In this document: in pieces, positions 12,019 to 23,923 of the stretch
How positions within the stretch are numbered: the stretch's first letter is position 1
Layout: every line of letters starts with the position of its first letter
NCBI GenBank assembly: GCA_028386065.3
Contig: JAKUCV010000874.1
Coordinates: forward strand, 62,001 to 126,000
Source of the DNA: Turnera subulata
Lineage: Eukaryota > Streptophyta > Magnoliopsida > Malpighiales > Passifloraceae
Length of the DNA stretch: 64,000 nucleotides
Direction of reading: 5' to 3'
The notes under the pieces: generated by a model
The model's database searches: none
The model's input: only the letters and a program-made list of their open reading frames with translations
Told to the model about the DNA's origin: nothing
Position numbers and translations under genes: made by a program

Positions 12019-14961
12019 CTAGCAGGTGATGGCAAACAGAAAGCACCAGCTATTATCATGAAGCTTCAGATTTTCCTTGATCCAAGGCAATAGATCCTCA
12101 ACAAAAAAGCCCTGGATTTGCGTGGGGATCTGAATAGCTAACCACGTGTCTTTGGCAAATATGCAATCGCGTACAATATGCAGTATAGTCTCAATCTCAA
12201 AACCACACCTTACACAATGTTCATTGTTCGTAAGATGTCTTCTGAATCGAAGTTGGCTTGTGAGTAATCTATTATGGGCCATCAACCATAAAAATGAACA
12301 CACCCTCAAAGGGCCCTTCCATTTCCATATTAGGCTCCAAACCTCATCTTCGTCATGCCAAGACTCAGCTTCCAAAGCAAGGTAGGCTGACTTGATAGAA
12401 AAATTACCTCTAGAGTTGGCCCTCCATAAGACTTTGTCTTGCTCGTTAACACCGACTAGAGGGACAGCTAAAGCGAGTAAAGATGCAGACTCCTCTGCAA
12501 TGAATGGGGAAATATTCGCCCAGTCCCACGGGCCCTCCATGGTCACCATTTGTGAGACACTCTTGCATAAGAGTTCCTGCGGAATAGAGGTAGACGCCTC
12601 ATCAGCCAAGGTACTACTTCCACCCAGCCATAGGTCCTCCAAAAAAGAAACCGAAGTTCCATTGCCAATTTCCCAGTCAATATGATTGTGGAAAGCGGGC
12701 CATACTTTGCATAACGCTTTCCATAAATTAGACCCTGCCCTCTGCTTCCATACACTCCCAGAAAGTACACCTGACTTGAGGTATTTGTGACGGAAGATTC
12801 GAACCCAGAGGGTATCCGGTTCAGTTAGAATTGTCCAAATCAACTTCATTAAACAAGCATCGTTGCATGCCCTCATCTTCCGGAGGCCAATCCCTCCACA
12901 CTTTACAGGTTCACACAGTTGCTCCCAACTTAGCAGGTGGATTTTCTTCTCATGTTCAGTTGCCCCCCAAATGAATCGTCTACAAATAGAATCAAGTCTA
13001 TCACATATATTGCGGGGAAGACGCACCGTCTGCATCGTGTACAATGGAAGAGTCGAGATCACAGATTTTGTGAGAGTGATCCGACCTGCCATTGAAAGGT
13101 GTCTCGCTTTCCACCCATTCAATTTGTGCTGAGCTTTTTCTAATATATGAGCATATGTTGCCTTGGTAACTCGGGAGTGTATTAGAGGTACCCCTAGGTG
13201 TTTTCCCAGATTGGATGTTCTGGAAAACCCAAAAGAGTTGCTCAACACAAGTGCCCTATCTGTGGAAATATTATTGGAGAAGCAGATGCGAGATTTGTCA
13301 CTGCTGATTTTTTGACCCGAACTGCTGCAAAAGGTGTTAAGACACTGCTGAATTACCTGCACCTGATGAACATCAGCAGCGGTAAATAACAATAAGTCGT
13401 CAGCAAAAAATAAATGCGACACTTTAGGCCCCCCTCTTGACACCGAAACAGGCACCCATGATTTATTGGCAACGGCGTGGTGAATAAGATGACCTAACCT
13501 CTCCATACATAAAACAAAAATGTACGGAGAGATTGGATCGCCTTGTCTAATGCCCCTTGATGGACAAAAAGCCGCTGTTGCTTCCCCATTCCAGCTGACC
13601 TGTAGTGAGGAAGTGGTAATACACTTCATGGTAATTTCCACCAGATTCGGTTCAAAGCCAGCTTTCTCGAGGGTCTCCTTAATGAAGCTCCATCTTAATC
13701 GATCGTACGCCTTTTCGAGATCAATTTTGATGGCCATGATCCCTGACTCGCCCTTCTTGACTTTCATGAAGTGAATGATCTCCTGAGCTATGATTATGTT
13801 ATCAGTTATCAATCTTCCCGGCACGAAGCTACTTTGATTTGGTGCTACCAGATCCTCCAGCAAGTGCTTCATTCGATTCACTATCAACTTGGTAACAGTT
13901 TTGTAGATCACGTTACACAGACCGATGGGTCTGAATTGTGTGATCCTCTCTGGTTTCTCAATTTTTGGGAGCAAAACAATAAGAGTGCTGTTTAGCCTGC
14001 TATCCCAATACCCTTCCTCAAACACCCGTTTAACTAGGGCGTAGACGCTAGGGCCAACCACCTCCCACTGCGATTGATAAAAAATTGGGTGGAGTCCATC
14101 GGGGCCCGGGGACTTCAAATGGCCCATTTGAAAAATGCAGTTTTTAACTTCATCCATGGAGAAAGGAGTATCCAGGATAGATAGGGCACCTTCCTCCAGT
14201 TTCAGGAAAAGATTAGGAATCACTGGGGTTGTTTCAGTTTGCTGCTCTTCACGAAAGAGATTAGCAAAATAAGAAGTAGCCATTTCCTTTAGGACCCCCG
14301 GGTCTACTTGCCAATCCCCCTGATCATTCTTTAATGCTTGAACTTTGTTGTTCCTCCTTCGAATAATGGCCGTAGTATGAAAAAAAGATGTATTCCTGTC
14401 CCCTTCCAAAACCCACTGGGTGCAAGCTTTTTGCCTCCAAAATATCTCTTCTTGGAGAAGCACCACCTCCAATTCCAAATTCAGCTCTGTCTCTAAATTA
14501 GAGAGGAAAACGGACGGTTTATGTTCCAGGTAGCGCTGTATCCCTGCAATCCTGGCCAGTAATCTCCTCTTCTTCAAGTGGATATTACCAAAGACCTCTT
14601 GATTCCACTCTCTGGCCTTAATAGTAAAGTGCTGCACTGTCTGGTGAAAATCAAAACTAGTACACCAATTCTCGGATACAAATTGTGAAAAGTTGTGATG
14701 CGTTAACCACGCGGCCTGAAATCTGAAAGGCCGAGTGTTTGTAGGGGGAGGCGGGCATCCAGCTCGCAGTATGATGGGGCAATGGTCTGAACCAATTCTG
14801 GCCAGATGATGGACTGTACCTTCTGGAAACATTACCCTCCAAGCACTGTTACAGATGAACCTGTCCAAACGAGCCCTCTTCGACCCACTCTTCCATGTAT
14901 ACTTACAGCCAGAAAATCCCAAATCAAGTAGGTTGTTGTCCGCCATACTGTCTAAAAACAA
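12019..14961 (-). pseudogene. LINE ORF2: endonuclease tail plus reverse transcriptase
   Basis: A 980-residue open frame. The first 65 residues are the end of the APE-like endonuclease, with the SDHCP motif at about residues 58-62. Reverse transcriptase motifs follow: IDLEKAYDRL near residue 412, IRQGDPISPY near 471, and FADD, the catalytic site, at residues 519-522. Residues of about 850-950 form the zinc-binding RVT region (CVRCGFE...HIVRDC). The frame starts where a frameshift separates it from the rest of the endonuclease and ends at an in-frame TAG before RNase H. The catalytic core looks intact, but the protein as a whole is not. Confidence 0.92.
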
Positions 14962-15442
14962 TTTGTTCGCCAGCCCCTGCCGGCCGAAATTATTTTTCGT
15001 TCCAATCCAGACAAAACTACGTTAAAGTCTCCCCCTAAAATCCATGGTTCGGAGATTGAGCGTGCCAAAGCCGCGAGGTTACTCCATAGAAATTTTCTCC
15101 AGCTCCCTTGTGGGCTGGCATAAATAGCAGTGAACAGAAAAGAAAGGTCCGGGTCTGACACACGGGTGTGAATGAACTGTGGGTGATTGAACAAGATGGA
15201 CACCTGCACCCTTGAGTCATCCCATAAGAGCCAGATGCCTCCAGCAAAGCCTCTGGCCTCAACTCGGTGAGAATTTGAAAACCCCAGCTTCTTTATCACA
15301 GAATCTGCACGCTTCCCACTGATCCGGGGCTCCAGAATGACTAGTAAATCAGGTTTATTATTGCGGCAAAAATCTCTACACAACCGCGGAAATTTTCTTT
15401 TGCCAGCACCCTGGCAATTCCACGTTAGGATAGATAACATAA
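14962..15442 (-). pseudogene. LINE ORF2 start: APE-like endonuclease
   Basis: The frame reads from an ATG at about 15440 into LTWNCQGAG, the classic start of L1 endonucleases. It continues through VILEPRIS (metal-binding Glu) and WILGGDFNVV (GDFN catalytic motif). It loses frame near 14965-14980 just before the region that continues as the long reverse transcriptase frame. This domain nicks target DNA to prime reverse transcription. Confidence 0.9.
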
Positions 15443-15936
15443 ATATAACAAAATAGGGAGGCCTAGCGGCTAAGAACCTCATTGGGCAAGGGAGCCGAGG
15501 CTCCTTCCGCATCAACAAACTCGACTTCCACCAACTTTTCTACCACAACTCCACCATGACCAGTGGGCATCTCTTGAGGATAACTCTGTTGACAGGCCAA
15601 AGATGGTCTCTCTTGCGACAGAGGGACCCCAACCCGGTTTTGGGAAGCACCAAGGTCAGGCGGCTCCTTGGTCATAGCTACAGTGTATGAGGGTGTGTGC
15701 AGGGGGGTTGATGTAGTAGTAGCAAGACACATGGGTTGAGGGGTTTGGGGGGATAGCGAGGCAATGTCACCTTGGAATGACTTCGGATAAATGATTTTAT
15801 GACATACCTCATCAAGAACAATGGCAGAATGTGCAGGTCTGGGTGCAGATGAAGTTGAGGGATCACGGTGTAGGATTACCTTAGGTTGGGGCTTGTCAGG
15901 GCTTAGGTTAGATACAGAACTTGGATCATTTGCAGG
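15443..15936 (-). other. Between ORF1 and ORF2 of the LINE
   Basis: A Pro/Ser/Thr-rich frame without a domain fills this interval; it may be spacer or a decayed extension of ORF1. No separate gene is supported. Confidence 0.4.
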
Positions 15937-17333
15937 TTACTTGTTTTTGGACTGCTTGGGGGTATTAGAGATATCTTTAAGGGCTTGTCTTCTGGTATAC
16001 GGTTTGGGCTGTGTACTGGGGGTTTTTGTGGCTTGGGCTTTGCGGTTCGTAGACATAGGCTTGGAATGTTGGGCAGGAGATTTTGTTATGGGTTGGTACT
16101 TGGAAGAAGCAGGTGGGCTTATAATGGTGGTGGCAGAAGGCCCAACAGGTCTCGTATCCATTGGCATAGGTATCGGCTCCACCTCTAGGGTGTGAAACCT
16201 GCTGCCGGAAGGATTGGCAAGTGATGGGTGTGCTGCCCTTTGTTGGTGGACCTGATTTTTGGCCGGTTTTCGGCTTCTCCGTGTAACTACCATCCATTCA
16301 CCAATGGCCTCATCTTTCTTTCCTTGTGTTCTGACTTCTACAGGCACTGTGGGGCAATTGGCCCCATTGGAATCTGTCGATGCACTCAAGGGTGGACTCA
16401 TCCCATTCTCCTTCTCTGCTGAAACATGGTAAGAACAAACAATAGAGGAGTGACCATACTTACCACAGGTAAAGCATATTTGGGGTAAGCCCTCATAAAC
16501 CACTTTATAGGACACACCATCCAACCTCACCATTCCTTTCAATGGTTTCTTCAAGTCAACGGACACAGCAACTTTAGCGAACTGGGCCCGAGATTGGCTC
16601 TCCGTTTTGCTGTCAATCCTTACTGTCAATCCCACAAGATTCCCCAGAGTTTTATGGATTTTGGAGTGGTATTTGTTGACTGGTAAGTCTGGGAATTGAA
16701 CCCAGACCACTGCACGATCAATCGAGCCAGATTCAGGGCGAAAATCCTGGCTCCAAGGCATAACACATAATGCATTCCCGTAGATGGACCAAGGACCGCC
16801 TGTAAGAACATGAAGATGATCTGTTGGATCCCATAATCTCACTACATAAAAGTTTTATTCGTCAGATCTATGATTTTAATTGGACCCGATGGCTTCCACA
16901 TCGCATGAAGCTTGGAATGCAATGCCCGGAAGCCGATGTCCCGCCCTAGGAGCTTAACAATTACAGCTTTCTCCCAAGGCTTGTCCAATCTTTGTTTGAA
17001 CGAATCCGATAGCACAACATTCACTCCATCATCATCCTCCTGAAGCTCAATGTCACCTTCTTCCACTTCAGTTTCCTCCTCTACTGCCCATGGATCATCA
17101 GCTGCTACCTGATTGTTACCCTTGGCTAGTTTATCCTTGTAGCTCATCTTAGGATCCTCCATGGTCACTTCTACAACTTGGGGGGTTTCCTCTTCCCTCC
17201 TTTCCAGACGTACTTTCTTGGTACTTCTTCCTTCCTCGCTGATCGGAGTAGCCAGATCTGGGTCTCCTAGGGGAGGTTCAGTGTTCTTTGGATCAAGATG
17301 GGTAACTGGTTGGGTTTCGGCTTGGGGTTCCAT
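15937..17333 (-). pseudogene. LINE ORF1: RNA-binding protein with CCHC knuckle, frameshifted
   Basis: ORF1 starts at an ATG at 17333. The first part (17333-16842) is an acidic N-terminal region followed by the start of the DUF4283-like domain (KPWEKAVIVKLLGR). A frameshift at about 16845 moves the rest to another frame (16842-15937), which continues the domain (LHVLTGGPWSIYG) and then shows the zinc knuckle CFTCGKYGHSSIVC. A basic, Pro-rich tail follows. ORF1 proteins of plant L1 elements bind the element RNA. The break makes this copy non-functional. Confidence 0.88.
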
Positions 17334-17550
17334 GAGGGTTAGGTGGGCACGGTTTTCAAGTCAGAGCAAGTTTCAGTTCTACAAAAAAGGTTTTGATTAC
17401 ATTATACTATGAAACAACACACTCTTTTGCTTCTAAGAATTTACATAAAAACTATTTACAAAGAAGAAGTCAGGTAGTTCCTCAAACCCCACACAAAAGG
17501 CATCAACATGCTGACAATGCCTAGCAAGATATAGGAATATTGACTGTCCC

Positions 17551-17816
17551 CAGGGGCGGATCTAGAAGAAAATTTTAGGGGGGCCAAAATGTACTATTTT
17601 TAGATTAATAGGGACTGAATTGTATCATATGTGTGAAAATGGAAAAAATGAAAAAACAAAAGTCCTTGCCAAGACTCGAGCCCGGCCAATCACTTGGAAT
17701 GCAAAGAGCCAACCACCAAATTACCTAACATTTTATGACTAATTATTACCATATATAAACAAAACCAAATTTTAGGGCGGGCCTGGCCCCCCTTCCTCCC
17801 CCTATATCCGCCCCTG
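17551..17816. mobile_element. hAT-type MITE, 266 bp
   Basis: The terminal inverted repeats begin CAGGGGCGGAT at both ends. The flanks are ACTGTCCC (17543-17550) and ATTGTCCC (17817-17824), an 8-bp target duplication with one mismatch, as expected for the hAT superfamily. There is no coding capacity. It lies between two LINE-derived blocks that point away from each other. Confidence 0.88.
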
Positions 17817-17879
17817 ATTGTCCCTGATGGTTCCAAAGATTCGGACTAACACCATTTTTGTCCAATGTGTTTATCGATT

Positions 17880-19309
17880 TAAACATTTTTCATCTCTCCA
17901 TGGCCATTGACCAGTTATGTTTGGAGAAGTTTATTGTGGGGATGGGAAGAAATTTTATTAGAGGAAGGAGGGGGTTGGATTATTGGAGATGGAAACACAG
18001 TTTGGGCTTATACTGATAAATGGATTTCACGGCCTGAATTTTCTTATGTTGAAGTTGTACCCACAAATGCTAATTCCAGTACAAGGGTTCGGAAATTTCT
18101 TGATGAGCATGACGCATCTGCATGCAATGACTCACTGGTTCCCCATACTTTCACTGCTAATGATGTCATGGCCATTTATTCCGTTCCACTTAGTCTTCCA
18201 CCGAGTGCTGATTTCTTTACATGGCCATATATGCCAAGTGGTACCTATTCTGTTAGCAGTGGCTATAACTTCTCTATGAGCAGGTCTCTTCCGAATATAG
18301 TGGACACAACATGGTGAAAGTCTTTATGGGGGTTGCAACTACCTTCGAAAGTTCGAAATTTTCTGTAGAGAGTGATGAAAGGTATCTTACCAGCGAGTCC
18401 AATTGACTAAGCCACATGTAGAAGTTCCTCAACTTTGTGAACTTTGCAAGTCTCAACTTGAAACAGGTCTCCATTTATTTCGGGATTGTTCTCTCATTAT
18501 TCCTGTGTGGCATGCTGCTGGTTTGGTGCTCCCTACCATTATTATTGCAGATGATGAAATAATGTGGCTGCAACAACTATATTCTTTAGTACTAGTGGAC
18601 GCTTTTGAATCCATTGTCATGTGTTACTTTGGTCCATCTAGACAAATCACAACGGCCTGGTCTTTAGTGCCAAGCCTTTTGATTCCCCTCGGGTTGCTTT
18701 GGCGGCTGGCAACTATACTGCTGCTTACAGGATTTGCTAATATAGATGAGTCATCAACACAACGTAGTGATGGACCTTCACTGCAACATACTGTATTACG
18801 GTGGACTCCTCCACCATCAGATGTTATCAAATTGAATGCTGATGCGGCATGGTCGTCGGAGTCTATTGGATTGGGCGCTATAGCAAGGGACTCCCAGGAT
18901 AGAATCCTACTGTTCTGCGAGTATCATCATCTATCAGGGACCTTTACTCCTTTGGAAGCTGGAGTTCATGCAGGGCTCTTTGCACTACAACAGGCTGCCC
19001 GCCTTGGTCTTATGTCCATCTGTTGGGAATCTGATTGTTTACACCTAGTGGAGGCTATAGGGGATAATAGTTTCCCTGGTCTTGTGTTGTGTCTTATAAT
19101 GCTATCTGTCTTCTTCAAGTTTTTCTTCTTGGTCTTTTACTCATGTTAAAAGACAAGCCAATGTTGTGGCCCATGAACTTGCCAATCTTGGTCTGTCATC
19201 TGGTACTTGTATTCTCCGCCTCATTCTTGTATGAATCAACTATTGTTAGATGCCTCAGGGGCACAAGTTCTTCGTGAATTCTTGATGTAATGTTTTACTC
19301 TTTCCTTAA
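17880..19309 (+). pseudogene. 5'-truncated LINE: end of RT region plus RNase H
   Basis: Plus-strand remnant of a different L1-type LINE. 17907-18317 encodes the segment before the zinc-binding RVT region (GWIIGDGNTVWAYTDKW). 18403-19150 encodes an RNase H domain with its acidic residues present (LNADAAW, LEAGVHAG, ESDCLHLVEAI). Frames change and stops occur between the blocks. LINE copies are normally truncated at the 5' end, which fits the absence of ORF1, endonuclease and the RT core. Confidence 0.85.
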
Positions 19310-19955
19310 TCTATACTATACTATATATAAAAGCATGAACTCCCCAAATTAAAAGACTAAAATACCCATACTTAATATTATATTAATAATAACAAATAAT
19401 GAGTGATATGTCATACACTAATGAATGATATGTAGTCTATTATAATAATTCTCTTATAGTATAACGGTGAGAGAATTAATAAAATTACCTTCTTTATTAA
19501 ATATATAATTTAGAATATCAAGAATATCAATAAATACAACCCTTCTATAACAACTCTCTTATACTATAAAAGTCAACATTATGATATATCATGAAGATTT
19601 TAACCAAAATAATAAAAATACATGAATAGTTATGTAAAATTACAAAAGATCAATAAATAATTTACAAATATAAAAAATCACTATTATTTCCCCTTACACT
19701 TTTTCATAAATTAATTTAATTTATTATTATTTTTCATAATTTGGAAAATATTTTTATATTAATAATAATGAATTTTAGAATGTCATCGTAACAATATATT
19801 ACTATATCATATCAAAATACATTAAAAAACAATAATATAATTTAATAATTTCTATTTATATAATTTATTTAATAATTTTTATTTGAATAATTATTAATAT
19901 TAAAAAATTATTATATAGTACCGTACAACGTGCATCGCACGTGCAGAAAAACTAA
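19310..19955 (+). mobile_element. Short non-autonomous Helitron, 646 bp
   Basis: It starts TCTATACTATACTATA after an A and ends CTAA before a T, fitting the Helitron rule of insertion between A and T with 5'-TC and 3'-CTRR ends. A perfect 6-bp hairpin (ACGTGC-ATC-GCACGT) lies at 19928-19942, ten bases before the CTAA end. The interior is AT-rich and non-coding. Helitrons make no target duplication, and none is seen. Confidence 0.82.
19928..19942 (+). repeat. Helitron 3' terminal hairpin
   Basis: ACGTGC, loop ATC, GCACGT; followed by ten bases and the terminal CTAA. This is the rolling-circle termination hairpin in the expected place. Confidence 0.85.
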
Positions 19956-20475
19956 TAAAAAAAACGTGAAGATGCTTCTGCATCATTATCCATTCCAAAG
20001 AAAGTTTTATTTGAATTTTGAAATATGATAGGTCAGCAAGGCGAGCCCACATTCATCCATCCTTGTACATGATTCAATTGGGAGAGATGGTCACATCTGG
20101 CCATGTGGGCCTACTTTATTAACATGTCATAAAAATGGGACACATCAATATTTTCTTATGGATAATTAATTAGGAGAAAAATGGTAATTGTTCTAAAATT
20201 CCAATAGAGAGATTAAATGTGTTTGAATTGATATAAACGGTTGAAAAATATTCAAATTGATAAATTTAAGGATGAATAATAGTATTAATTCGACACATTC
20301 TAACCCACACTTAGAATCATTTTTAACTTGTAACAACACTGCTGTCAACACTCCACATTCCTTTGTGCTCATACGTCTATGGCCATAGTTTCTGTCGCAA
20401 GAGGTTTTATAATTCTCAATTGCTTTTAGATATCGCTTCCATAAAAATACCTCCACAATCCCGGGTCACCACACA
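19956..20475. other. AT-rich spacer, nothing recognised
   Basis: No coding, RNA or bounded repeat features were seen between the Helitron and the tandem array. Confidence 0.55.
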
Positions 20476-21512
20476 TGCAATTTGATGGAAATTCAGGTTA
20501 TCATGTCAAGCTGAACAGGTAAACGGATTTTGATTTCTCAATTTGACCTGACCTAATAATTGTATCGTATCGTATCGAATCCATTTATAATTATATCGGA
20601 TTCAGGTGACCTGCGTGTTAACCTATAAAACCTAAAATGTTTACAAATTAATTTGGAGTTTGTACTTTTTTAAGCAAATAGCATATAATTAGATTTTCTC
20701 ATATAATAAATAAAATTATAAATTATGAATCATAATATAATGATATTTTAAAGCATCTATAAAATATTACTGGATAATTTTAGCAACTTTGGTCTTAAAT
20801 ATTAAAATAAATTTTGTATTAAATTAGTAAAATATATATACCTTAAGTATAATTGGGTCATAAATAGGTACCTATCAGATTGGTAGGTCAACCTTTCACT
20901 TGACCTGCTAATTTTCCTATCATGTCGGGTCAACAATTTAACTAAACAAGATGAAAATCACTCATCTATACATGCTAATTGCCTGACGGGTTTGCGCCAG
21001 ATTGTCATGTCAAAACTCAGTGTTGCCAGGTCTAACTTCCATATTGTAAATTTACAAAGATTAGCACCAACCATATACATAATATAGTCAGTCGGTAGTT
21101 GTTGTGGTGTACGCTAGGAGTCTTGGCTTACAAAGAAAGAAAGAATTGATCCATGAGCTTGAGTTTTAATAGAATTGGACAACAATTAAGAAGGCTTGAC
21201 ATAGATAGATGTATCTAATGGATCCCTTGCTTATCTCCTACTTATTACTTTTCTCCGAGCATAGAGTCCAGACTACTAATAAAAATGATGCAGCTTCATC
21301 ATTCTTCTTTTACAACATCAAATAATGCATCTAGTCCATTCATGATTCTTTGAAGACATCCCATGTTGGGTTACCATCCAAACAAGCCCATGTTTGAGCA
21401 GGGGCAAAGTAGAATAGCATGTATCGAGGACTCATGTTCCAATTGAATATAGAACATATGTTTGTAGGAATAACTATCCTTTTTTGCTATGTTCATAGAT
21501 GTAGGCAAAATC

Positions 21513-22118
21513 ATAGTTGACGTACCAAGTTCGCCTGATCTGTTTGTCCACCCAAAAATCAAACACGCTTCTCTCCCTCTACAACCCGATCCGAGTGCCA
21601 AAGTCTCCTCATCAAGCGTAGAAGCTGTCTAATGAGAGAGGAAGAAATATGCTCAAGCAAGATATGTTCTCAGGAAGAGGAAACAATTGAACATCTTTTC
21701 TTTTGTGAAGAAGCAAAGGCAACCTAGCTCGCCTCGCCACTTTCACTCTGTATTGAGAAGCTTGGATTTCATGGTGTTGCCCGATGGTAGAGGCCCTGGT
21801 CCCTATGCTTAAGCCTATCACAAAGAGACTCCAACCTGTGGGTTTTTTGCTCATCTTTGTTGGGCCATCTAGAAGACTCGCAATGAGCTGCTATTCAGGT
21901 CTGTGATCCTAGAACCAAGGAAGACTCTGCATGCGGCCATTACTTTTTGGTCAGATGGAGTGAATGAAAGCATGCCTTTTGCTCAGAGTCTCACGATTAC
22001 TCCTCCCTCTGCAGAGGCTCAAAGTCAGTCTTGGGTGAAGCCCCTTCTTGGTGTTTGCAAAATTAATTGTGATACGACTATAAATGTGGAAAACCGGGTG
22101 GCTAGCATTGGAGTGATT
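21513..22118 (+). pseudogene. LINE fragment in repeat unit 1 (copies in units 3 and 4, lost in the gap in unit 2)
   Basis: The plus strand encodes EEETIEHLFFCEEAKAT, the Cys/His-rich RVT zinc region of an L1-type LINE, followed by a degraded stretch and VKPLLGVCKINCDTT, the first strand of RNase H. Stops interrupt the frame. The same segment recurs at about 24957-25559 and 26604-27209. Confidence 0.8.
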
Positions 22119-23160
22119 TGCAATTTGATGAAAATTCAGGTTGTCATGTCAAGCTGAACAAGTAAACGGATTTTGATTTCTCAATTTGACCTGACCTAAT
22201 AATTGTATCGTATCGTATCGAATCCATTTATAATTATATCGGATTCAGGTGACATGCGTGTTAACCTATAAAACCTAAAATGTTTACAAATTAATTTGGA
22301 GTTTGTACTTTTTTAAGCAAATAGCATATAATTAGATTTTCTCATATAATAAATAAAATTATAAATTATGAATCATAATATAATGATGTTTTAAAGCATC
22401 TATAAAATATTACTGGATAATTTTAGCAACTTTGGTCTTAAATATTAAAATAAATTTTGTATTAAATTAGTAAAATATATATACCTTAAGTATAATTGGG
22501 TCATAAATAGGTACCTATCAGATTGGTAGGTCAACCTTTCAACTTGACCTGCTAATTTTCCTATCATGTCGGGTCAACTATTTAACTAAACAAGATGAAA
22601 ATCACTCATCTATACATGCCAATTGCCTGACGGGTTTGTGCCAGATTGTCATGTCAAAACTCAGTGTTGCCAGGTCTAACTTCCATATTGTAAATTTACA
22701 AAGATTAGCACCGTCCACATACATAATATAGTTAGTCGGTAGTTGTTGTGGTGTACGCTAGGAGTCTTGGCTTACAAAGAAAGAAAGAATTGATCCATGA
22801 GCTTGAGTTTTAATAGAATTGGACAACAATTAAGAAGGCTTGACATAGATAGATGTATCTAATGGATCCCTTGCTTATCTCCTACTTATTACTTTTCTCA
22901 GAGCATAGAGTCCAGACTACTAATAAAAATAATGCAGCTTCATCAGTCTTCTTTTACAACATCAAATAATGCATCTAGTCCATTCATGATTCTTTGAAGA
23001 CATCCCATGTTGGGTTACCATCCAAACAAGCCCATGTTTGAGCAGGGGCAAAGTAGAATAGCATGTATCGAGGACTCATGTTCCAATTGGAATATAGAAC
23101 ATATGTTTGTAGGAATAACTATCCTTTTTTATGTTCATAGATGTAGGCAAAATCATAGTT

Positions 23161-23923
23161 NNNNNNNNNNNNNNNNNNNNNNNNNNNNNNNNNNNNNNNN
23201 NNNNNNNNNNNNNNNNNNNNNNNNNNNNNNNNNNNNNNNNNNNNNNNNNNNNNNNNNNNNNNNNNNNNNNNNNNNNNNNNNNNNNNNNNNNNNNNNNNNN
23301 NNNNNNNNNNNNNNNNNNNNNNNNNNNNNNNNNNNNNNNNNNNNNNNNNNNNNNNNNNNNNNNNNNNNNNNNNNNNNNNNNNNNNNNNNNNNNNNNNNNN
23401 NNNNNNNNNNNNNNNNNNNNNNNNNNNNNNNNNNNNNNNNNNNNNNNNNNNNNNNNNNNNNNNNNNNNNNNNNNNNNNNNNNNNNNNNNNNNNNNNNNNN
23501 NNNNNNNNNNNNNNNNNNNNNNNNNNNNNNNNNNNNNNNNNNNNNNNNNNNNNNNNNNNNNNNNNNNNNNNNNNNNNNNNNNNNNNNNNNNNNNNNNNNN
23601 NNNNNNNNNNNNNNNNNNNNNNNNNNNNNNNNNNNNNNNNNNNNNNNNNNNNNNNNNNNNNNNNNNNNNNNNNNNNNNNNNNNNNNNNNNNNNNNNNNNN
23701 NNNNNNNNNNNNNNNNNNNNNNNNNNNNNNNNNNNNNNNNNNNNNNNNNNNNNNNNNNNNNNNNNNNNNNNNNNNNNNNNNNNNNNNNNNNNNNNNNNNN
23801 NNNNNNNNNNNNNNNNNNNNNNNNNNNNNNNNNNNNNNNNNNNNNNNNNNNNNNNNNNNNNNNNNNNNNNNNNNNNNNNNNNNNNNNNNNNNNNNNNNNN
23901 NNNNNNNNNNNNNNNNNNNNNNN
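23161..23923. other. Assembly gap (763 N)
   Basis: A run of N inside tandem unit 2. From the intact units, the missing sequence should be about 605-610 bases, so the gap length is probably an estimate rather than a measurement. Open frames running through it are meaningless. Confidence 0.97.

Larger units (their letters stand above)
11295..17441 (-). mobile_element. Full-length L1-type LINE, inactive
   Basis: This is a non-LTR retrotransposon of the plant L1 type on the minus strand. It encodes, in order, ORF1 with a CCHC knuckle, then ORF2 with endonuclease, reverse transcriptase, a C-terminal zinc-binding region and RNase H. It is bounded by an exact 16-bp direct repeat, TACATAAAAACTATTT, at 11279-11294 and 17442-17457, the target duplication left by target-primed reverse transcription. 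No long poly(A) tail is seen at the 3' edge. ORF1 has one frameshift; ORF2 has one frameshift near 14965 and one in-frame TAG at 12019-12021. Since both edges are preserved, it inserted as a complete copy and decayed in place. Confidence 0.93.

Noticed and set aside
20498..21015. Possible MITE in the AT-rich first part of the tandem unit
   Set aside because: GGTCAA/TTGACC-type words are frequent, but I could not match inverted termini or a target duplication.
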